Shown: positions 46,494 through 54,297, numbered from the stretch's first letter. The stretch: DNA of 64,000 nucleotides from Salegentibacter mishustinae (GCF_002900095.1 NZ_LLKN01000002.1:186001-250000), one strand, 5' to 3'. Translations and numbers: made by a program. Notes: generated by a model not told the origin, from the sequence alone.

Positions 46494-46835
46494 CTATTTA
46501 TCCTCTTTCTCGATCCAATTTCCTTCACTGTCTATATAGGCCTTTTTCTTTTCCCCATCTACATTAAGCGCCAATTTATAAACGTTTTTACCATCTTCCT
46601 CTTTTACCCATGCTTCTTCGGCAACGGCACCGTTCATATCGGTCATTACCGCATCTTTTATTGCTTGGGGCAAGGCTAAAACGTCAAGCTTTTTGAAATC
46701 ATCTTTTACTTCCTGAACCTCTTCTACGGCTTCAGTTTGCTCCATTTCTTCAGGTTCTTCTTCCTGCGCTTGCGCATTTTGACTGAACAAAAACATTCCT
46801 GCAGCGGCCATTAAAGTTATTCCTAGCTTTTTCAT
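46494..46835 (-). CDS. Secreted PepSY-like (DUF2874-type) protein
   Basis: A 113-residue exported protein: signal peptide (ITLMAAAGMFLFSQNAQAQ), a Glu-rich linker (~residues 24-45) and a single PepSY-like domain (LPQAIKDAVMTDMNGAVAEEAWVKEED, VYKLALNVDGEKKKAYIDSEGNWI). Such domains occur in beta-lactamase-inhibitor-like periplasmic proteins of this phylum, of unknown function. It is a monocistronic gene with its own terminator. A palindromic tggaataattatacca site at 46881-46896 lies about 45 bases upstream and fits a sigma-54 promoter with one mismatch. Confidence 0.8.
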   Translation of the reverse strand: MKKLGITLMAAAGMFLFSQNAQAQEEEPEEMEQTEAVEEVQEVKDDFKKLDVLALPQAIKDAVMTDMNGAVAEEAWVKEEDGKNVYKLALNVDGEKKKAYIDSEGNWIEKEDK

Positions 46836-46880
46836 AATAATAAAGTTTTAAGTTATGTGGTTTAAATCTGATAAATAATA

Positions 46881-46896
46881 TGGAATAATTATACCA
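46881..46896 (-). promoter_or_regulatory. Candidate sigma-54 promoter of the PepSY-like gene
   Basis: The minus strand reads TGGTATAATTATTCCA, close to the sigma-54 consensus TGGYAYRN4TTGCW with the central G of GC replaced by C. It lies 46 bases upstream of the ATG and about 0.8 kb from a sigma-54-dependent activator gene. The site is also a near-perfect palindrome, so it could instead be an operator. Confidence 0.35.
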
Positions 46897-47040
46897 AACC
46901 TTCAACATCACAAGTATTCAACTGAAAAACAAGTACTTAGGAGGAATTCAAAAATCTTATTGGGAAACTATTATGTAGAAAACCCCATTTTTTAAGAGAA
47001 AATTATGTAGAAATGTAGATTCGCAAAACCTTAGAAACAA

Positions 47041-47066
47041 AAAAAGAGACCCTAAGGTCTCTTTTT
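47041..47066. terminator. Symmetric terminator, second agagacc type
   Basis: Stem aaaaagagacc / ggtctcttttt with a 4-base loop, T runs on both strands. It shares its stem with the terminator at 46158-46179. It lies in the 441-base gap between the PepSY-like gene and arfB. Confidence 0.85.
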
Positions 47067-47096
47067 CTCCGAAAATCTAAATTATACAACAGTATC

Positions 47097-47177
47097 TTAA
47101 GCTGCTATATTTAATATTAATTTAGCGATTAAAACACATAAAAAATTATACCAGTAAAATCCTGTATTTTTAAGCAT
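47097..47177 (-). CDS. Possible 26-residue membrane peptide
   Basis: A short minus-strand frame from ATG at 47177 to TAA at 47099, product MLKNTGFYWYNFLCVLIAKL then ILNIAA, hydrophobic enough to span a membrane. It lies between arfB and the terminator at 47041-47066 in a 441-base gap (46836-47276) without other genes. I do not recognise the family. Conservation is unknown and the frame may be chance. Confidence 0.35.
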   Translation of the reverse strand: MLKNTGFYWYNFLCVLIAKLILNIAA

Positions 47178-47276
47178 TTGAAAATAAACACCTTAAGAAA
47201 TTTTCTATTTCCCTTCGCTTAAATAGCTACAAAAAGAAGGGTGCTTTTTCTACACTTGTGTAGAAAATCACCTCAC

Positions 47277-47678
47277 TTATTTTAAAGGATCGTTTCTTCT
47301 GGCTTTTTTCTCTGCGTTGATTTTCTTCGCTTTTAAGCGTTTTAATTTTGCCGCCTTGCTGGGTTTAGTTTTCTTCCGAGGTTTAGGCTTTTTAATATTT
47401 TCTCTAAGTAGTTCAAGAAACTTAGCTATAACGAGTGCCTTGTTTTTATGCTGACTTCTGCTTTCTTCACTCTGTAAAATTAAAAGATGGTCTTTGGTGA
47501 TCCGGGAAGCCAGTTTATTGAGAATTCGCGATTTTTCTTCTTCTGAAAGTCCTTCTGAAGCTTCCACATCAAAATAAAGTTCAACCTTAGAAGAAGTTTT
47601 ATTAACGTGTTGTCCACCGGCACCCGAACTTCGCACGGCTTTAAAACTAAGTTCCCGTGTTATTTGCGCTTCATCCAA
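47277..47678 (-). CDS. arfB: Alternative ribosome-rescue factor ArfB
   Basis: A 133-residue peptidyl-tRNA hydrolase that frees stalled ribosomes. The release-factor-like catalytic core carries the GGQ motif in VRSSGAGGQHVNKTSSKVEL, and the C-terminal tail is strongly basic (KPKPRKKTKPSKAAKLKRLK), which in ArfB enters the empty mRNA channel. It starts 6 bases after the DUF4301 gene and is the last gene of the ykoF-pnuC-kinase-DUF4301 string. Confidence 0.94.
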   Translation of the reverse strand: MDEAQITRELSFKAVRSSGAGGQHVNKTSSKVELYFDVEASEGLSEEEKSRILNKLASRITKDHLLILQSEESRSQHKNKALVIAKFLELLRENIKKPKPRKKTKPSKAAKLKRLKAKKINAEKKARRNDPLK

Positions 47679-47684
47679 AACAAA

Positions 47685-49238
47685 TTATTTGGGTTGGTGA
47701 GAAGGTTTTAAAAGATCGGCTACGGTCTTAACCGGGTTAAAAGTCTCTACCGGAACTTCTACAAAAACAGTATTCCAGTAGGCCATCCCGCCGTTCCATA
47801 AACCTGGTCGCTCTAAGGCTTTTAGAGGTTTACCATCTTTAGTTTTATTAGCGATAAAGCTCATATTTTCGTCTACGTATTGATTAAGATCAAAACTTTC
47901 ACCTTTGTGATTTTTTAGACTACAGGCAATATCTACAGGATTAAAGTGAGTAGAATTATTAAGAATTTCTAATTGCTCTGTATTGTCATTATCTATTTGT
48001 GCACCTTCAATTATTTGCAACGAGATTTCGCCATCTTCATTCTTAACGAGGAAAGGTCCGCCTCCGGGTTCTCCTTCATTTTTAACCATTCCACATACTC
48101 TTAGTGGGCGGTCTAGCTTTTTACATAAATATTGGGATTTTTCTTCGCCTGTAAATTTAGCAAAGGAAGAAGTGATCTTTACAAAAAGTTCATCTTCCAG
48201 AAAGCCAGCGATCTCATCAAGTTTTGCTTCAGAATTATTGCCGGCATCTAGAGCTTTCATGTATTCAAAAACCTGCTTTTGTAGTGTAATGAGCTTTCCA
48301 CCAAGCATTCTCTTCATCTCCACCACTTTTTGAAGATTGGAGGCAACAACTACATTATCTATATTTTTAAGAAAAATAAGATCTGCGTCCTGTTGATTGA
48401 GGTTTTCTATTAAAGCACCATGGCCACCGGGTCTAAAAAACATTCTATCATTTTCATCCCTAAATGGTTTATTTTCATCATCTACCGCAATAGTATCGGT
48501 TTTTGGATCCTGATAAGAGTAAGAAATTTCGAATTTCGTAAGGGTAGCTTCCTCTACTCTTCCCCTGATATTTTCAAACTCTTTTTCAAACTTTTCTTTA
48601 TCACCTTCAGCGACCGTAAAATGCAATTTTGTTACTCCATTTATCGAAAGATATTTGGCGGCACTATGCAAGTGTTCTTCGAAAGCAGTCGCGGTGAAAT
48701 CCTTATAAGCATGAAAAGGAACCAATCCTTTTGGTAAATCGCTTAAACCAAGTCCGTTTTCATACAACATGGTCTTCACCAAAATTAGTTGCTGTTCGTC
48801 ATTAGATTTATTTGAAAAATCAGGATGGTTATCGTTTGCTTTTTTGTAGGCTCGCTCATAAAATGGCAGCTTTTCTATTTCTTCAAAAAACAACTGTAGA
48901 TTTTTGTTTTCCTTACTATCTAAATAATCCCTTAAGCTTGCCTTTTCAGGATCAAACTCATTCGCAAAATTGTGGAATGCTTTAAACATTCTTGTTGCCG
49001 CGCCTGAAGCAGGAACAAATTTCAAAAGATTCAGCTGCTCTTTTTTACCTTCAAAAGTTTTAATAAACTTCTTTTGCTCTTCAGCATTATAAGCAAATAT
49101 CCCGTTACCCAGTGTTGCTGCCTGTTGTATATCTACTTTTATATTTCCTCTTTCAAATATTTGAATTTGTCTTTCAACTTCCTGAGTTGATAATCCTTTT
49201 TCTTCAATCTGCAAAATGTCTATTTCGCTAAACTCCAC
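47685..49238 (-). CDS. DUF4301 family protein
   Basis: A 517-residue soluble protein of the DUF4301 family, found mainly in Bacteroidota; function unknown. Visible patterns are LLKFVPASGAATRMFKAFHNF, LPKGLVPFHAYKDFTATAFEEHL, FFRPGGHGALIENLNQQDADLIFLKNIDN and RVCGMVKNEGEPGGGPF. The layout (SGAATRMFK, PGGHGALI, LIFLKNIDN) is like that of nucleotidyl-transferase folds such as UDP-sugar pyrophosphorylases, which is my inference. It is encoded 2 bases after the NadR-like kinase gene. Confidence 0.88.
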   Translation of the reverse strand: MEFSEIDILQIEEKGLSTQEVERQIQIFERGNIKVDIQQAATLGNGIFAYNAEEQKKFIKTFEGKKEQLNLLKFVPASGAATRMFKAFHNFANEFDPEKASLRDYLDSKENKNLQLFFEEIEKLPFYERAYKKANDNHPDFSNKSNDEQQLILVKTMLYENGLGLSDLPKGLVPFHAYKDFTATAFEEHLHSAAKYLSINGVTKLHFTVAEGDKEKFEKEFENIRGRVEEATLTKFEISYSYQDPKTDTIAVDDENKPFRDENDRMFFRPGGHGALIENLNQQDADLIFLKNIDNVVVASNLQKVVEMKRMLGGKLITLQKQVFEYMKALDAGNNSEAKLDEIAGFLEDELFVKITSSFAKFTGEEKSQYLCKKLDRPLRVCGMVKNEGEPGGGPFLVKNEDGEISLQIIEGAQIDNDNTEQLEILNNSTHFNPVDIACSLKNHKGESFDLNQYVDENMSFIANKTKDGKPLKALERPGLWNGGMAYWNTVFVEVPVETFNPVKTVADLLKPSHQPK

Positions 49239-49240
49239 GT

Positions 49241-49807
49241 CTATTTATTTTTTAAAAGTTCGTCTATTTCCTCTATCGCAATATTAAAACGATCTATAAG
49301 ATCGCCTTTCAAAACAACATAAGGCTTTTGATGTTTTATAAGCTCTTCTTCAAAGCGTTTGAACATCCCTTTTCGATCTTCCGGTTTATCCCGAAGATCA
49401 TCAGGGGTCCAGGGAACGTCAATATACGTTAAAAAGTACAAATCGTATTGATTGTTTAACGCATGTTTAAGAAGTTGAGCATCACAAAAACCATCGTAAT
49501 AAGCCTCTGAATAGACTTTTAGCTCTAAAAGGTTAGTGTCGCTAATTAGGAGATTATTAGCTTTTTCGGCCAACATATTTTCACGTTTCATTTGGCCTTC
49601 AGCAATAGGAATCATGTCTTTTGGTTCACAAATCTTTTTTTCTTTATCCCATTTTTCCTGAAGATATTCCCGCATATATTCTTCTACCCAAAAAGTATTA
49701 TAATGGGTCGCAAGCATTTGTGCCAGGCTGGTCTTTCCTGTAGATTCAGGTCCAAATAGAACTATTTTTATGAGGGACGAAGGTCGTTGCGCAAGTTTTT
49801 CTGCCAT
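49241..49807 (-). CDS. NadR-like P-loop kinase (no adenylyltransferase domain)
   Basis: A 188-residue ATPase resembling the ribosylnicotinamide kinase domain of NadR. Walker A is VLFGPESTGKTSLAQMLA, followed by WVEEYMREYL and a DTNLLELKVYSEAYYDG segment; the YFLTYIDVPWTPDDLRDKPEDR stretch is typical of the family. The usual partner NMN adenylyltransferase domain is absent. It overlaps the pnuC-type gene by 40 bases. It may phosphorylate the vitamin imported by PnuC (nicotinamide riboside or thiamine); which one cannot be read from sequence. Confidence 0.88.
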   Translation of the reverse strand: MAEKLAQRPSSLIKIVLFGPESTGKTSLAQMLATHYNTFWVEEYMREYLQEKWDKEKKICEPKDMIPIAEGQMKRENMLAEKANNLLISDTNLLELKVYSEAYYDGFCDAQLLKHALNNQYDLYFLTYIDVPWTPDDLRDKPEDRKGMFKRFEEELIKHQKPYVVLKGDLIDRFNIAIEEIDELLKNK

Positions 49808-50400
49808 GCTTTATAGCCGTAAATAGCGATTATAGTAAATACAAAATATTGAAGTGCCGTTAAGGTAAGGCCTTTATAGAAATAAAGCGGAACCGAAATG
49901 ATATCTCCAATAATCCAAAATATCCAGTTTTCAATCTTTCTTTTAGCCATTTGCCACATTCCTACAAAGAAAATTGCCGTGGTAAAGGTGTCTACGTAGG
50001 CAGTCCAATTAGTCCACTTATCAAAATACTCATAAACGGCGAATACAAAAAGTAAGGTCGCAATAAAGATAAACAGGCTTTGCCAGTTTTCCTTCTTTGT
50101 AGTATTGGTTATAGGCGTAAAATGCTCGGCATCTACTTTTCGCGTCCAAATATACCAGCCGTAGATACTCATAGAGAAATAATAAGCATTAATCATCATA
50201 TCACCCAAAAGTTCCCATTGCCAAAGCAGGTAAACAAAAATCGTAGTGCTTATAATCCCGGTAGGATAAACCAGAATATTGTTTTGCTTGGAATAGAGTA
50301 CCGAAAGAAAACCAAAGATTACCGCAATTACTTCAAGAATGATAAATAAAGTTGGATACCCGTAATATTGATCAAAGAAAAAATCAAAAATCGGCTGCAT
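49768..50400 (-). CDS. PnuC/PnuT-family vitamin transporter
   Basis: A 210-residue inner-membrane transporter of the PnuC family with seven predicted helices. The C-terminal substrate motif WQMAKRKIENWIFWIIGDIIS (W...NW...W...D) is visible. PnuC carries nicotinamide riboside, but Bacteroidota also have PnuT paralogues proposed to carry thiamine. The preceding gene encodes a thiamine-binding YkoF-type protein, which favours PnuT here; the following NadR-like kinase would fit either. It overlaps both neighbours. Confidence 0.9.
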   Translation of the reverse strand: MQPIFDFFFDQYYGYPTLFIILEVIAVIFGFLSVLYSKQNNILVYPTGIISTTIFVYLLWQWELLGDMMINAYYFSMSIYGWYIWTRKVDAEHFTPITNTTKKENWQSLFIFIATLLFVFAVYEYFDKWTNWTAYVDTFTTAIFFVGMWQMAKRKIENWIFWIIGDIISVPLYFYKGLTLTALQYFVFTIIAIYGYKAWQKNLRNDLRPS

Positions 50401-50650
50401 AGTCGCTTCGGTCAGATTTTACAATTTTCATATAAATGAGTCCGCGGTCTATAGCCTCAAAAGCATCTTTTATTTCTGAATTCAATAAATTCATCACCTC
50501 ATCATAATCTCCATAAACCTGAGTACTTAGCGGATTTTCTTTTACCGTTAAGCCTGAAGCTCGCAATTTTTTGATGAAATTGATGATTTTTGGTTCAAAA
50601 TCGTCCTGCAACGGACTTAAGGTTAATTCTACTGAAATTTTCATTTTCAT
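50384..50650 (-). CDS. YkoF/MTH1187-type thiamine-binding protein
   Basis: An 88-residue ferredoxin-like-fold protein of the thiamine-binding (YkoF/MTH1187) family: MKISVELTLSPLQDDFEPKI, then FIKKLRASGLTVKENPLSTQVYGDYDEVM. YkoF binds thiamine in B. subtilis, where it is linked to a thiamine-precursor transporter. There is no signal peptide, so it acts in the cytoplasm. It is the first gene of a tight operon with pnuC, a kinase, DUF4301 and arfB. Upstream there is a TAAATTTG box (50698-50705) but no TPP riboswitch. Confidence 0.85.
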   Translation of the reverse strand: MKMKISVELTLSPLQDDFEPKIINFIKKLRASGLTVKENPLSTQVYGDYDEVMNLLNSEIKDAFEAIDRGLIYMKIVKSDRSDYAADF

Positions 50651-50763
50651 TGGATTTAGGCCACGAGTAAACGAATAATATGTTTACCCAGGCAAGCCAA
50701 ATTTAAATATTTGAAATTGGTATTGTGGTGACTTAAACTAACAATTTATGAGTTTTTACTTTT

Positions 50764-50925
50764 GCTCCCCTCCTTTTGAAGGAGGGGAATGAATTCCGAT
50801 TTTTCGGAAGAAAGGGGTGGTAACAAATATTAGAAACAGAAAATCTAAAGCAATTATCAAGAAAACCCCTCCGACTTTTCCGATACAAAAGCGTAAAAGC
50901 CACCTATCCTTAAAAAGGGAGGAGC
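50764..50925. repeat. Palindromic MITE-like intergenic repeat
   Basis: A gene-free element of about 160 bases whose ends are imperfect inverted repeats (gctcccctcctttt at 50764 and aaaaagggaggagc ending at 50925; 11 of 14 match). Inside are a smaller hairpin (cccctcc / ggagggg), a ccgatttttcgg palindrome and the pair aggggtgg / acccct. No transposase. It resembles the shorter hairpin at 39514-39548. It fills most of the gap between the thiamine-binding gene and the GGGP synthase gene. Confidence 0.55.
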
Positions 50926-50947
50926 TTTAATGGTTTTTTATTAAATA

Positions 50948-51640
50948 TCAATTTTCAAATTGTGTTCCCATTACAATCATATCAGCTCCAGCTTTATAGG
51001 CTTTTTCCTGTTGTTCTAAACTTCTAATTCCGCCACCTACTATCAAAGGAATATTTATCGCCTTTTTTACTTCGGCAATAATTTCTTCTGAAACCGGAAA
51101 ATCAGCACCACTTCCTGCTTCCAGGTAAATAAGTTTTTTCCCCAGAAATTGACCGGCAAGTGCGGTATTTACGACTGAAGTTACTTCAGATTGCGGAATT
51201 GGCTTTGTCCCGCTTACGCGCTGTACAGCGCATTCTTTCCCACCCTCAATTAGAATATAAGCCGTTGGAATAATTTCCAGTTTGCTATTCTTTAATTTTT
51301 CTACAGATTTCACCTGTTGTTCTATTAAGTACTCAGGATTTCTTCCGGAAAGGAGGCTTAAAAAAAGTAATGCATCTGCTGTTTCTGTAATTTGTGAATA
51401 ATCTCCCGGAAACAGAATAACCGGTAAATCGGTTTCAGCTTTAATCGCTTTTACGGTTTTTTCGGTTTTAAAATTTTCTACCGTGCTACCGCCTACAAAA
51501 ATATGTGTAGTTTGTTTTGGTAATTTTTTCAGGTATAATTTTGTTTCCGCTTCTATAAATTTATCGGGATCTATTAAAATGGCGAGTAGTTTTCTTCCAT
51601 TGGTCGCAGCCTGGAAAATTTCAGCATAAAATTTCCGCAT
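50948..51640 (-). CDS. Geranylgeranylglyceryl phosphate synthase family protein
   Basis: A 230-residue TIM-barrel prenyltransferase related to archaeal GGGP synthase and Bacillus PcrB. Family motifs: LAILIDPDKF at the start, HIFVGGSTVENF, PVILFPGDYSQI, YLEAGSGADFPV and the phosphate-binding PLIVGGGIRSLEQ. Enzymes of this family in Bacteroidota have been shown to make ether-linked prenyl glycerol phosphates in vitro, though their cellular lipid is unclear. It starts at the 1-base overlap with the phosphopantetheinyl transferase gene. Confidence 0.92.
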   Translation of the reverse strand: MRKFYAEIFQAATNGRKLLAILIDPDKFIEAETKLYLKKLPKQTTHIFVGGSTVENFKTEKTVKAIKAETDLPVILFPGDYSQITETADALLFLSLLSGRNPEYLIEQQVKSVEKLKNSKLEIIPTAYILIEGGKECAVQRVSGTKPIPQSEVTSVVNTALAGQFLGKKLIYLEAGSGADFPVSEEIIAEVKKAINIPLIVGGGIRSLEQQEKAYKAGADMIVMGTQFEN

Positions 51641-52287
51641 TAGCCCTGGACTTTTTTCGAGTCTTCCCAGCCATACACGCAGGTAAAACCTTCAAATTCC
51701 AGGAATTTCATTTCATAAAAAGATTCCCTTCCTTTAAAATTCACTTTTGCTGTAGTTTCGGCATCATCAAAATCAAAATCGGTCACATTAATATGCTGCA
51801 AAAACCCAAGCCCGGGTTCGGCATACATTTTATAAATAGATTCTTTAGCGCCCCAAACGATGGTAAGTTTTCTTATTAAAGCTTCTTCATTGGCTACCGT
51901 ATGATACTCGCTTAAAGGGGTAAATTTACTGGCTATTTTAAGGATCTTATCCCGGCGTTTTTCAATATCTATTCCCACTTTTCCATCGCTTAAAATAATA
52001 GCCGTAAAATTAAAAGAATGCGTAATAGAAATATTACTTCCGTTTTTTAAGTGTGGTTTTCCAAGATCATCATAAAACAAATCGTGATCTACATAACCCG
52101 CTTCGGCCATTAAATGACGGATACTCATAAAACCACGGCGGTGAATTTCAGATTTCATTCCGCTTACTCGATTTTGGCAATGCTCGGTAAGCTCAATCCC
52201 CCGACTTAAATCTTCAAAAGACTCTTCTACCTTCCAAATGAAGACTTTAGTGTGCGGGTTTACTGTTATTGTTTTGTAAAGTGGCAT
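51640..52287 (-). CDS. 4'-phosphopantetheinyl transferase superfamily protein
   Basis: A 215-residue Sfp-type transferase that attaches the phosphopantetheine arm of CoA to carrier proteins. The magnesium-binding [15 protein letters not shown] and the catalytic [11 protein letters not shown] motifs are both present, and [13 protein letters not shown] precedes them. The target carrier protein is not in the window. It is co-transcribed with the GGGP synthase gene and diverges from ahcY. Confidence 0.93.
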   Translation of the reverse strand: MPLYKTITVNPHTKVFIWKVEESFEDLSRGIELTEHCQNRVSGMKSEIHRRGFMSIRHLMAEAGYVDHDLFYDDLGKPHLKNGSNISITHSFNFTAIILSDGKVGIDIEKRRDKILKIASKFTPLSEYHTVANEEALIRKLTIVWGAKESIYKMYAEPGLGFLQHINVTDFDFDDAETTAKVNFKGRESFYEMKFLEFEGFTCVYGWEDSKKVQG

Positions 52288-52308
52288 GTAGGTTTGTTAA
52301 AGATTCCT

Positions 52309-52316
52309 TATTTTTG
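52309..52316 (+). promoter_or_regulatory. Promoter -7 box of ahcY
   Basis: TATTTTTG matches TAnnTTTG, 37 bases before the ahcY ATG. The -33 TTG is not at a good distance. Confidence 0.45.
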
Positions 52317-52353
52317 CGCAAGAAAAAAATTGCTAATATTCAAATATAATAAT

Positions 52354-53670
52354 ATGTCGACTAAAACAGTGCCGCATACCGCTTATAAAGTTAAGGATAT
52401 TTCCCTGGCCGACTGGGGAAGAAAAGAAATTGAACTTGCCGAATCTGAGATGCCAGGTCTAATGGCACTTCGCGAAGAATACAAGAACGAACAACCACTA
52501 AAAGGAGCCAGAATTGCAGGATGTCTTCACATGACTGTGCAAACCGCTGTGCTTATTGAAACCCTGGTTTCTCTTGGTGCAGATGTTACCTGGAGCTCAT
52601 GTAATATTTTCTCTACACAAGATCACGCTGCCGCTGCAATTGCTGCTGCAGGAATTCCGGTTTATGCCTGGAAAGGAATGACCGAAGAGGAATTTAACTG
52701 GTGTATAGAACAAACTTTATTTTTTGGCGAAGAACGCGAACCATTGAATATGATTCTTGATGATGGTGGCGATCTTACCAATATGGTTTTTGATAAGTAC
52801 CCAGAGCTTGCTGAAGGTATCCGTGGACTGTCAGAAGAAACCACTACTGGTGTTCACAGACTTTATGAAAGAATGAAAAACGGAACTTTGGTGATGCCCG
52901 CAATTAACGTAAATGACTCGGTTACCAAATCTAAATTTGACAACAAATACGGATGTCGCGAAAGTGCTGTTGATGCTATTCGCCGTGCAACTGATATTAT
53001 GCTTGCTGGAAAACGCGTAGTAGTTTGTGGTTATGGAGACGTTGGTAAAGGTACTGCTGCTTCATTTAAAGGCGCCGGATCTATTGTGACTGTTACTGAA
53101 ATTGATCCTATTTGCGCATTACAAGCTGCAATGGACGGTTTTGAAGTAAAAAAATTAGAAACTGTTTTACCTAAGGCTGATATTGTAATTACCACTACCG
53201 GAAACAAGGATATTGTTCGTGGAGAGCATTTTGAAGCGATGAAAGACAAAACTATTGTTTGTAATATTGGGCATTTTGATAACGAAATTGATGTTGCCTG
53301 GTTAAACAACAATCACGGTGATTCTAAAGACGAAATCAAGCCACAGGTAGATAAATATACTATTAACGGAAAAGACATTATTCTTTTAGCCGAAGGTCGT
53401 TTAGTAAACCTTGGTTGCGCTACCGGTCACCCAAGTTTTGTAATGAGTAACTCGTTTACCAACCAGACCTTAGCGCAAATTGAACTTTGGAAAAATTCTG
53501 ATAAGTATAAAAATGAAGTTTATATGCTTCCGAAGCATTTAGATGAAAAGGTTGCCAAACTTCACCTTGAAAAAATTGGAGTAGAATTAACTGAACTTAA
53601 AGATTATCAGGCTAAATATATTGGCGTGGAAGTAAAAGGCCCATACAAGCCGGAATACTACAGATACTAA
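52354..53670 (+). CDS. ahcY: Adenosylhomocysteinase
   Basis: AhcY splits S-adenosylhomocysteine into adenosine and homocysteine, keeping methylation reactions going. From ATG at 52354 the product has 438 residues, the normal length. Motifs: [30 protein letters not shown], the NAD-binding [17 protein letters not shown], and the C-terminal YKPEYYRY. An in-frame start at 52252 would add 34 residues through the promoter region and was rejected. A terminator follows at 53738-53773. Confidence 0.98.
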   Translation: MSTKTVPHTAYKVKDISLADWGRKEIELAESEMPGLMALREEYKNEQPLKGARIAGCLHMTVQTAVLIETLVSLGADVTWSSCNIFSTQDHAAAAIAAAGIPVYAWKGMTEEEFNWCIEQTLFFGEEREPLNMILDDGGDLTNMVFDKYPELAEGIRGLSEETTTGVHRLYERMKNGTLVMPAINVNDSVTKSKFDNKYGCRESAVDAIRRATDIMLAGKRVVVCGYGDVGKGTAASFKGAGSIVTVTEIDPICALQAAMDGFEVKKLETVLPKADIVITTTGNKDIVRGEHFEAMKDKTIVCNIGHFDNEIDVAWLNNNHGDSKDEIKPQVDKYTINGKDIILLAEGRLVNLGCATGHPSFVMSNSFTNQTLAQIELWKNSDKYKNEVYMLPKHLDEKVAKLHLEKIGVELTELKDYQAKYIGVEVKGPYKPEYYRY

Positions 53671-53677
53671 CAATATC

Positions 53678-53721
53678 ATTTCCGCGCTTCGACTATGCTC
53701 AGCATAAACTACGGCGGAAAT
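53678..53721. repeat. Palindromic repeat after ahcY
   Basis: An inverted repeat atttccgc / gcggaaat encloses tatgctcagcata and cttcgac. The inner text is like the short interspersed palindromes common in flavobacterial gaps. It lies between the ahcY stop and its terminator. Confidence 0.5.
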
Positions 53722-53737
53722 CTATATGTATAAATAA

Positions 53738-53773
53738 AAAGACCTCACAGTTGTAGAAACTTGTGAGGTCTTT
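53738..53773 (+). terminator. Terminator of ahcY
   Basis: A 12-bp stem aaagacctcaca / tgtgaggtcttt with a 12-base loop is followed by a T run on the plus strand. Confidence 0.88.
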
Positions 53774-53789
53774 TTTATTTATTATACGT

Positions 53790-53813
53790 CATCCTGAACT
53801 TGTTTCAGGATCT
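53790..53813. repeat. Short interspersed palindrome (catcctgaa type)
   Basis: atcctgaa / ttcaggat with a 5-base loop. A diverged copy lies at 60422-60445 (19 of 24 bases the same). Confidence 0.5.
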
Positions 53814-53839
53814 AAGCAAGGTTTAAACAAAAATCATTT

Positions 53840-54187
53840 CTAATTCCCGCTCATGAACCAGATAAAAAAAATAATAGCAACAAGCACCACGAGAGCAGCA
53901 AGTAGCACAAAGACCCATTTTCCCACCTGAGGTCTTCTTCTTTCCGGTTTCGAAATATTATGAGACTGGCCTAAAAACCCACTTCTTTTAATGATTTCGG
54001 TAGCTCTCTCCCGCTCACTTTCCTCAACTTCTATTCGCATCCCGTCGTTTCCTAAACCACCAATATTTGCCGCATTATCCATAGCTTCCCCGTGAGTTCT
54101 ATAAGTTATGTTCTCATTGTCAAAAAGGTTTTTGAGGATAGCAAGCTCATGGCGATCTGATGTGCGAAAAACATCTATATAATTCAT
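53840..54187 (-). CDS. DUF2007-domain membrane protein
   Basis: A 115-residue protein: residues 1-~70 are a DUF2007-type putative signal-transducing domain (VFRTSDRHELAILKNLFDNENI, GGLGNDGMRIEVEESERERATEII) and a single C-terminal membrane helix (WVFVLLAALVVLVAIIFFIWF) anchors it. Function unknown. It is monocistronic, preceded by the terminator of the rplU-rpmA operon. Confidence 0.85.
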   Translation of the reverse strand: MNYIDVFRTSDRHELAILKNLFDNENITYRTHGEAMDNAANIGGLGNDGMRIEVEESERERATEIIKRSGFLGQSHNISKPERRRPQVGKWVFVLLAALVVLVAIIFFIWFMSGN

Positions 54188-54220
54188 AATATAAATCTTT
54201 AAGTCTAAATTAAAGATACA

Positions 54221-54255
54221 AAAAAACCCCTTCCGAAATTCGGAAGGGGTTTTTA
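54221..54255 (-). terminator. Terminator of rplU-rpmA
   Basis: A stem aaaaccccttccgaa / ttcggaaggggtttt of about 15 bp with almost no loop beyond the turn; on the minus strand it ends in TTTTTT, 43 bases past the rpmA stop. Confidence 0.9.
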
Positions 54256-54297
54256 TATAATTCTAGAAGTTTCTTTTCCCAGTAAAGGGTAAGGACT

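Noticed and set aside
50651-50763. A second TPP riboswitch before the thiamine-binding protein operon
   Set aside because: The leader was read for GGCTGAGA and the GAACCTG/AATGCTG blocks and none are present; only a 6-bp gtaaac/gtttac hairpin is there.
52252-52353. N-terminal extension of ahcY
   Set aside because: It covers the -7 box and overlaps the divergent gene; AhcY proteins start at the MSTKTV-type Met.
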